In this document: positions 59,601-64,000 of the stretch, in pieces
Layout: each line of letters opens with the position of its first letter
Numbering within the stretch: the stretch's first letter is position 1
Assembly (NCBI RefSeq): GCF_038066715.1
Contig: NZ_JBBUKT010000004.1
Location: 434,001-498,000, forward strand
Reading direction: 5' to 3'
Length of the DNA: 64,000 bases
Source of the DNA: Luteolibacter sp. Y139
Lineage (GTDB): Bacteria > Verrucomicrobiota > Verrucomicrobiia > Verrucomicrobiales > Akkermansiaceae
Made by a program: the position numbers and the translations under genes
The notes under the pieces: generated by a model
The model's database searches: none
What the model was told of the DNA's origin: nothing
The model's input: the letters and a program-made list of their open reading frames with translations, nothing else

Positions 59601-60506
59601 GGTATTGGTGCCGGAGAGGGTGAGTTCGCCTGCGCTGGTCTTGTTCACCGTGGCGGTGCCGGTCCATGCGCCGGAGAAGGTGAAAGAGCTGGCGACGCTG
59701 AGCGTGTGTGTGGTGTCGTTCCAAGTCATGTTCGAGGCGATGGTGCTGTTAGCGCCATTGCCGAGGGACATGGTGGACGTGCCGTTCATGATGATAGGGC
59801 GCGTGACATTGAAGGTGCCGGAGTTCCGCGCGAGGAAGAGGCTGGAGGTGCCGTTGACGGTGATGTTGCCGGTGCCGCCGACGTTGAGGGGCTGATTGGC
59901 GCCGGCGTTCAGCTTCAGGGCGCCGGTATCGACGACGAGGTTGCCGGTCCCGGAGACATCGGTCCCGATCAGCATGACCGCACCGCTGCCGTTCTTGGTG
60001 ACGTTGGCATTGAGGACGAGGGTGCCGGACGGCACACTGGCGGCGTTGTCATTCACGCCGCGGACGGCGAGGCCACGGTCATCGCTGAAGACGCCGGTGG
60101 CTCCGGCGACGGTCCAGTTTTGGTTGGCGGAGACGATGTAGTTGCCGCGCAGGGCTGGTCCGAGGGCGGTGAAGCTGCCATTCGCGGTGACGCCGCCAGC
60201 CATGGTGAGGGCGAAGGCATTCGTCTGCACGGTGAAGGCGGTGGTGCGGGTGCCGGTGCTGCCATAGGTGAAGTTGCCAATGGCGTGCGAGGCATCGAGT
60301 ACCACGGTGTCACCATTGCTCGTGGCGTCGGCGATGAAGATGTTCGCGCCTTCGGCGGGCACGCCGGGGATCCAGTTGGTGGCGACGGCCCAGCTAGTGC
60401 TGGTGGTGCCGACCCAAGTGGACTGGGCGTGGGCGGTGGCGGTGAGGAGGCAAGTGACGGGCAGCAGGAGGGCAAGCGACTGCTGGTAGGCTCGGGTCGA
60501 GGTCAT
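56640..60506 (-). CDS. PATR secreted protein
   Basis: 1288 residues from the ATG at 60506 (a TTG seven codons upstream is less likely). Signal peptide about 1-28 (ending ATAHAQ). Many PATR units: VNKTSAGELTLSGTNTGYTG, LTKSGTGTVTLGGANTYTG, LEKQDTGTLTLTANNTFGG, LTKTGTGKLVLSGDNTYAQ. No autotransporter barrel. A DNPDNDGFDNLGEFAFDG loop (about 1155) and a beta tail ending REYLRARAE finish the protein. The leader carries TTGGGTTC twice (60518, 60558) and a four-run G tract on the template strand. Same architecture as the PATR genes at 0.6 and 44.6 kb. Confidence 0.9.
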   Translation of the reverse strand: MTSTRAYQQSLALLLPVTCLLTATAHAQSTWVGTTSTSWAVATNWIPGVPAEGANIFIADATSNGDTVVLDASHAIGNFTYGSTGTRTTAFTVQTNAFALTMAGGVTANGSFTALGPALRGNYIVSANQNWTVAGATGVFSDDRGLAVRGVNDNAASVPSGTLVLNANVTKNGSGAVMLIGTDVSGTGNLVVDTGALKLNAGANQPLNVGGTGNITVNGTSSLFLARNSGTFNVTRPIIMNGTSTMSLGNGANSTIASNMTWNDTTHTLSVASSFTFSGAWTGTATVNKTSAGELTLSGTNTGYTGTLNVNAGRVNFTGPFAGPVNIAAAAQVGGESTLSGAVALNGGTVHIDALTPGSLTATGTLTATGTNTVNLLTTPAIGADVTVLTATTLVGGPANFTATGYRTAAFTQPIPGQIHMTTGNASRTWNGGAAWDVGVSTNWLEGDNKYFQADAVTFGDIGAGSIAITGVLTPSAITINNTAGNDYIFTAAANNLIGGSTGLTKSGTGTVTLGGANTYTGNIQVNAGTLKAGNGQGFGGNSKTITVASGATIDANGSLNGNRDYNLVVGGVGSGAGAVVNTAGSQNFGYRSLTLTADTTIGGSGRWDVRPITAGQALVDLAGFTLTKVGANFIGVVDGNLTNPGVINVNEGTLAFTRTNVTGTGNINVNNGAILLLENYTSGTFSKPIAVTDSTLRDTGGNPTLASPLSLTGASKISVGAGNTFTIPNPITGTGSLEKQDTGTLTLTANNTFGGSLTLTAGTVIVTGTNGYTGNTAITSGILQLGNAGTTGSINANPISLDSTTSGVRLNRTDDFTFPNVVTGSGITGNSTNPAAITKDGNNTITFTGASTYTGTTRLAAGTAVIGSNASVFGDATGLIDFRGSNIRSSDATPRTLANAISYSVNTTFGSTGTGKLTFTGGVDLGGGNKTMTIANDETEFSGVMIGGGTTTALTKTGTGKLVLSGDNTYAQATIISQGVVQIGNGGTTGSFGVGAITNNTSIVINRLPAPEQTQFSLTNIISGTGTVTHACPGYTALTALNTYTGNTIVTAGTLSTDQAYLADTSSVLVSGSGKLELFHGVTDTIGSFFINGTAQPVGLWGRIGAQAFWADPTIHESAFLTGDGLLSVTTVGTPYTLWAADKGLTPGNSNPTDNPDNDGFDNLGEFAFDGNPLSGIGSGKIVVKVATVGGQPVLTLTLPVRSSVGAFTGATALTATSAQDSVTYTIEGSDTLTTWPLDIDEVTGPDATAIQAGLPALSGSGWTYRTFRSPGPITGDPREYLRARAE

Positions 60507-61015
60507 GGGCTTTCGATTTGGGTTCAAACGGGTTAGGGTAGGGGAATCGTGAGAAAATTGGGTTCTACGATTCAGAAAAATCCGTCTGACAAATCGTTTA
60601 ATTGGTCAAGGAATCAGGCGCATGCAGGCGAGGTTGTATTACATCTTTTGCATGGAAAATTGTTTCCGATTTGCGCAAAAGGTTTGGTTTGAAGGGGTTG
60701 GGTGGTTCTGTCAGGAAATACGCAGAAATGGATATTTTTGTGTCATGGTCGCGGGGAGGTCGTGGCTAGTCCCCAAAGCGGGGACGTGTGGTGTTTTGGC
60801 GGGAAGCGACGTGCAGGCGCGGGAGGCCGCGGTTGTCGGGTTCGCGCCGCACCCTTCTCGCGACCCTTCAGGCCGCCGTGGCTGGCGGGGGGAGACCCAG
60901 GGCGGCGCTGCGCTTGCCCTGGGCTTAGGGCTGGCCGCCCCTTTGGGGCTTTTGAGTCGCCGGAGTTGGTGGACCCGATAGGTCGAATGGAGATCGCGGA
61001 ATAGGACGGATCTTT
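60507..61015. other. Intergenic region with GC-rich structured element
   Basis: 509 bases between two minus-strand genes. The left part (60540-60760) is AT-rich and is the likely promoter region of the PATR gene, with TTGGGTTC copies and a G tract (60520-60545). The right part holds the double hairpin at 60896-60949. No coding frame that I can support. Confidence 0.5.
60896..60949. repeat. Double-hairpin GC-rich repeat element
   Basis: Two adjacent hairpins: CCCAGGGC...GCCCTGGG (60896-60923, inner GGCGCTGCGC) and GCCCC-TTT-GGGGC-like at 60937-60949. From general knowledge, this pair of hairpins is a widespread intergenic repeat in planctomycetes and verrucomicrobia. It lies about 65 bases past the stop of the CotH gene and may also act as its terminator. 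Confidence 0.5.
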
Positions 61016-64000
61016 CTAACGGGTGATCACGCGGAGACGGTAGAAGCGGCGGGTGGCGATGCCGGGGTCGGTGACGGTGAGCCAGCCGTTTTGAAGGGCA
61101 TCGGGGTAGTCGGTGCGGGAGTCGAAAATGACGGAGGCGTGTGCCCAATCCGAGGCATCGGCGGTGACTTCGACGAGGCAGGCGATGTCGTCGCGGCCGG
61201 GGTCGAAGGGGAAGCGGAACTCGCGTCTGTTCGAGAAGCGATCGAGCTTTGGCATTTTGGCAGAGGGCGACTCACCGAGGCCGATGCCGAGGGCGTAGCG
61301 GAGGAGATTCGGGATGGCGTCCTTCTTCGGGGTGGCATCGATGCCGCCGATGGCGGGATTGGTGCGGTCGGCGGCGATGGGGAAGTTGACGGTTTGCCAG
61401 GCAGGGAAGGAGGCAGGTGGAGCGGCGAGGCGGACTTCGACGATGTGGCCGTAGACGGGGCCGTTGCCGAAGTTGGCGATCTCGGGGACGGTGACGACCT
61501 GGGCGTTGTTCGAGAGGGACCAGCCGCCGATGCCGTCGGGCTGATAGACTTCGCAGGTGGCCGCATGCATGGCGGCTGTTAGGTCGGTGTCCCAAGGAGC
61601 GAAGATGAGGCCGCGGAAGGTGGTGCCGGGATTCGGGAGGTAGATGCGGCAGAGGTCGGGTGGAGAGCTGATGGTGCTGATGGAAAGCAGGCCATTTCCA
61701 GCGGCGGTGGGCTGGGTGTAAACGGGTGAGCCGGGATTCGCGAGGGTGGCGGTGATGATGGTATCGCTCAGCGTGGGTGCGGTGAGGATCTCGCTGCCAA
61801 GGGCGATGGTGCCGGTGCCGGAGATGGCGCCAATGGTGCCGTAGCCTGTGAGAGTGCCGGTGGCGGCGAGGGTAATGGGAGAGGCGAGCGGGCCGCTGAG
61901 TTCGAGTGTTCCGTTAGAGATGGTGACGGGGCCGGTGAACGAGGGATTGGCCGTCTTGAGATGGAGGGTGCCGCCGCCGGACTTGGTGAGGGCGTGAGCG
62001 GTGGGGGTGAGGGGGGCGGTGAGTTCGAGGCGATTCAGGGCTCCATCGACATGGATGCTCGACGGTGCGGTGAGTTCGACAGCGACGGGGATGACGACGT
62101 GGTTTTCGCCATCGCCGGGATCGTAGCGGAGTGCGCCTAGCTTTCCCTGGCCGGTGTCATCGGGGATGGCGATGCCGCGGCCGGTGCCGGCGATCTTGAT
62201 GGGCTTGGCGAAGCCATAGGTGCGGGGCACGCCGGGGGTGTCGCTGCCGGAGGTGAGACGAAGTTGGCCGCCGGGGCTGACGGTGATGGATGAGACGAAG
62301 GTGGGTGTGGAAGGCTGGGAGACCTGGAGTACGCCCTCGGCGATCGCGAGCTCGCCGGTGAAGTTCTTTTCCTCACCTGTGAGAGAGGCGATGCCGAGGC
62401 CGGTCTTTCGGAGACCGCCGGGGCCGCTCCAGCGCTCGCGCAGGCGGAGCGCACCGTAGTCGTGATCGCCATCGAGTTGATTCACCTGCAACTCAAGGGT
62501 GTTGGTGAGGACGCTGCCGGCGACGACTTCGAATTCGACGAAGCCATCGCCATTGCCATCGATCTGGATTTTCGCGTCTTGGCCGGATCCGTTGAAGGTG
62601 AGGGTTTTTCCGGTGAGTTCGTCCTGGATGCGATTGCGGTAGTAGGCGTTGGTTTCGTTGAAGCGGATGCTGCCGACGGTGACGGGGGCGGTGAGGCTGA
62701 TGTCGCGATCGATGCCTGAGGGCGCATTGATGACGGCGCGCTTGCCGGAGGCATTGGGATAGCCGGACGGGGTCCAATTGGTATTGGTGGTCCAGTTCGC
62801 GTCGCCGCTCGGTTTGAAGATCGATTCGGCGGAGAGTGAGGAGAAGAGGGCTTCATCGAGAGCGCTCCACACGCCGCTGCTGAGTGCGCGGGCCTTCAGT
62901 GTTTTCTGGCCGGTGATGGTGAGAGCGGCGGTGTAGGCGGTGGCGGTGGATGAGACCGCGCCGGTGTTTTCGACGCGTGGGTCGGAGCCATCGAGCGTGT
63001 AGTAGATGGTGCCAGCGGGTGCGGTGATCGAGACGGTCTGGCCGGCGGTCAACTGGCCGCCGTGCTGGCTGAAGGTGGGGGCAACGACCGCGGGGTAGAG
63101 CGAGGAGTTCTTGAGCTGGGTGAGCAGGTTCGCGGTGCGGACAGGGAAGTAGGTATTCAGGAGGCGATCGCGCTCGGCGAGCCACTGGGGATTCAGCGAG
63201 TAGATGGGCGAGGGGCCATCGAGATCGTAGATCTCCTTGCGATAAGCGCCCCAGCGGGCTTGCTCGGCGAAGATGCCGGGCTGGGCCTTTGCCGCGGCAT
63301 CGGTGAAGCGGGCGGCGATCACGGTGGGGGTGAGTGCGCCACCATTGAAGAGATAGCGATGAGCGCGGTCGGCGAAGCGGAGGCGGAACTCGGCATTCTG
63401 CCGCAGCGCGGTGTAGAGCATGCCGGGGTTTTCGTAGGTGAGGTCGCTGTTCGGCGGATTGGTGCGATTGGAGGTGGCGCTTTCGAGGGTCTTCTCCGCG
63501 TCCCAGACGAAGAAGCGGTAGCCAGCACCTGGAGATCGAAGGCGGGTGGCGGTCCAGTTGTTGTCCGGCCAGTCCTGATTGGAGCCGTAGAAGTTCAGCA
63601 GCATGTAGTCGATATATTGGTCGACATCGAGGTACTGCTTGATGGCGGCATACTGAGCCGAAGTGGTGACGCCGGCGCGGGCGAGGTCGCGCAAGGTATT
63701 CCAGGCGACATTGTCACCATCCACGACGCCGTCATGGTTCATGGCATCATAGTCCTCGGGATCGCCGCCGAAGTAGCTGGCGGAGAACTTGGAATCGGGC
63801 CGCTCGGAGGGATTGTAGATGCCCCAGTAGATGCCGTTGATATAGAGGTGAACGAGGTTGCCGTGAGAGGCGGCACCATTCATGGCAAGCTGGGTATCCC
63901 GCATGAACTGATCGTGGAAAGAAAGGCCGCGATCGCGTTCGGATGAGGCGGGGTGAATCCAAGAGTTGTTGAAATTCGCGCGCAGGATGAGGGAGTCGAA
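61016..64000 (-). CDS. CotH-type secreted protein with chitobiase-like and PATR domains (partial, 5' end outside window)
   Basis: 994 residues visible; the frame stays open to the window edge, where FDSLILRANFNNSW is already CotH sequence, so the true start lies beyond. The CotH kinase-like domain (to about residue 300) has HDQFMRDTQLAMNG, LYINGIYWGIYNPSERPD, YIDYMLLNFYGSNQDWPDNN and FFVWDAEKTLE. Next is a chitobiase C-terminal/FN3-like unit (IYYTLDGSDPR), then beta-helix with PATR-like stretches (LRKTGLGIASLTGEEKNFTG, LTKSGGGTLHLKTANPSFTG) and a tail ending RRFYRLRVITR. The usual calcium-like loop is degraded (DATPKKDAIPNLLRYALG). CotH proteins are protein or spore-coat kinases elsewhere; the role here is unknown. 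Probably secreted. Confidence 0.88.
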   Translation of the reverse strand, partial: FDSLILRANFNNSWIHPASSERDRGLSFHDQFMRDTQLAMNGAASHGNLVHLYINGIYWGIYNPSERPDSKFSASYFGGDPEDYDAMNHDGVVDGDNVAWNTLRDLARAGVTTSAQYAAIKQYLDVDQYIDYMLLNFYGSNQDWPDNNWTATRLRSPGAGYRFFVWDAEKTLESATSNRTNPPNSDLTYENPGMLYTALRQNAEFRLRFADRAHRYLFNGGALTPTVIAARFTDAAAKAQPGIFAEQARWGAYRKEIYDLDGPSPIYSLNPQWLAERDRLLNTYFPVRTANLLTQLKNSSLYPAVVAPTFSQHGGQLTAGQTVSITAPAGTIYYTLDGSDPRVENTGAVSSTATAYTAALTITGQKTLKARALSSGVWSALDEALFSSLSAESIFKPSGDANWTTNTNWTPSGYPNASGKRAVINAPSGIDRDISLTAPVTVGSIRFNETNAYYRNRIQDELTGKTLTFNGSGQDAKIQIDGNGDGFVEFEVVAGSVLTNTLELQVNQLDGDHDYGALRLRERWSGPGGLRKTGLGIASLTGEEKNFTGELAIAEGVLQVSQPSTPTFVSSITVSPGGQLRLTSGSDTPGVPRTYGFAKPIKIAGTGRGIAIPDDTGQGKLGALRYDPGDGENHVVIPVAVELTAPSSIHVDGALNRLELTAPLTPTAHALTKSGGGTLHLKTANPSFTGPVTISNGTLELSGPLASPITLAATGTLTGYGTIGAISGTGTIALGSEILTAPTLSDTIITATLANPGSPVYTQPTAAGNGLLSISTISSPPDLCRIYLPNPGTTFRGLIFAPWDTDLTAAMHAATCEVYQPDGIGGWSLSNNAQVVTVPEIANFGNGPVYGHIVEVRLAAPPASFPAWQTVNFPIAADRTNPAIGGIDATPKKDAIPNLLRYALGIGLGESPSAKMPKLDRFSNRREFRFPFDPGRDDIACLVEVTADASDWAHASVIFDSRTDYPDALQNGWLTVTDPGIATRRFYRLRVITR

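Noticed and set aside
60622-60981. Plus-strand frame before the CotH gene end
   Set aside because: Starts in AT-rich promoter-like sequence and runs into the double-hairpin element; not protein-like.

Overview
The window is high-GC DNA from what is most probably a free-living polysaccharide-degrading Verrucomicrobiota bacterium, in the Luteolibacter/Haloferula range. This is inferred from content, since no rRNA or marker gene is present. The supporting signs are several giant secreted proteins built of autotransporter-associated beta-strand (PATR) repeats but lacking an autotransporter barrel, many LamG (concanavalin-like) modules, an ECF sigma factor next to a Ser/Thr kinase, a CotH-type protein, and alginate-lyase-like, GH128, GH88 and GH36 enzymes. 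I saw no tRNA, rRNA, CRISPR array, insertion sequence or phage gene.

Layout. 1-5 kb: a small zinc-ribbon protein and a PATR protein (minus strand). 5-10 kb: a zincin/LamG/PATR protein preceded, with an ATGA overlap, by a separate propeptide-like gene. 10-16 kb: a two-gene minus-strand unit, a gametolysin-like protease with ricin-type lectin domains followed by a LamG protein. 16-19 kb: ECF sigma factor and membrane Ser/Thr kinase (plus). 19-28 kb: a second zincin-like Ig/LamG protein (minus), a GH128 glucanase with three LamG modules (plus) and a small exported protein. 28-35 kb: housekeeping and small genes (lipoprotein, OsmC, M48-like peptidase, NERD protein, CSD-DUF1294 protein, DUF2809-like protein, PPC-like secreted protein, YegP). 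35-56 kb: the carbohydrate part, with two alginate-lyase-family secreted proteins, a 1816-residue PATR protein, a cytoplasmic GH88-GH36 pair and a LacI-type regulator. 56-64 kb: a further PATR protein and a CotH/PATR protein cut by the window edge.

How the genes may work together. The LacI-type gene, the GH88-GH36 pair and the 35.4-37.7 kb alginate-lyase-family gene each have an exact TTAC-N4-GTAA site upstream. A weaker copy lies upstream of the giant 37.9-44.2 kb alginate-lyase-family gene. This suggests one regulon: exported lyases make unsaturated uronate oligomers, GH88 removes the terminal unsaturated uronic acid and GH36 removes alpha-galactose, all under one repressor. No transporter for the oligomers lies in the window.

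Two other systems run through the window. Most large secreted proteins end in the same kind of tail: a DxDxDG-type calcium-like loop, a beta-rich domain, and a last strand resembling K/R-x-F/Y-x-R-L-x-V. This could be a sorting or anchoring signal. Between genes there are families of short REP-like hairpins with variable arms but constant loops and tails. In one family the loop can pair with the tail, and two copies supply the stop codon of a neighbouring gene.
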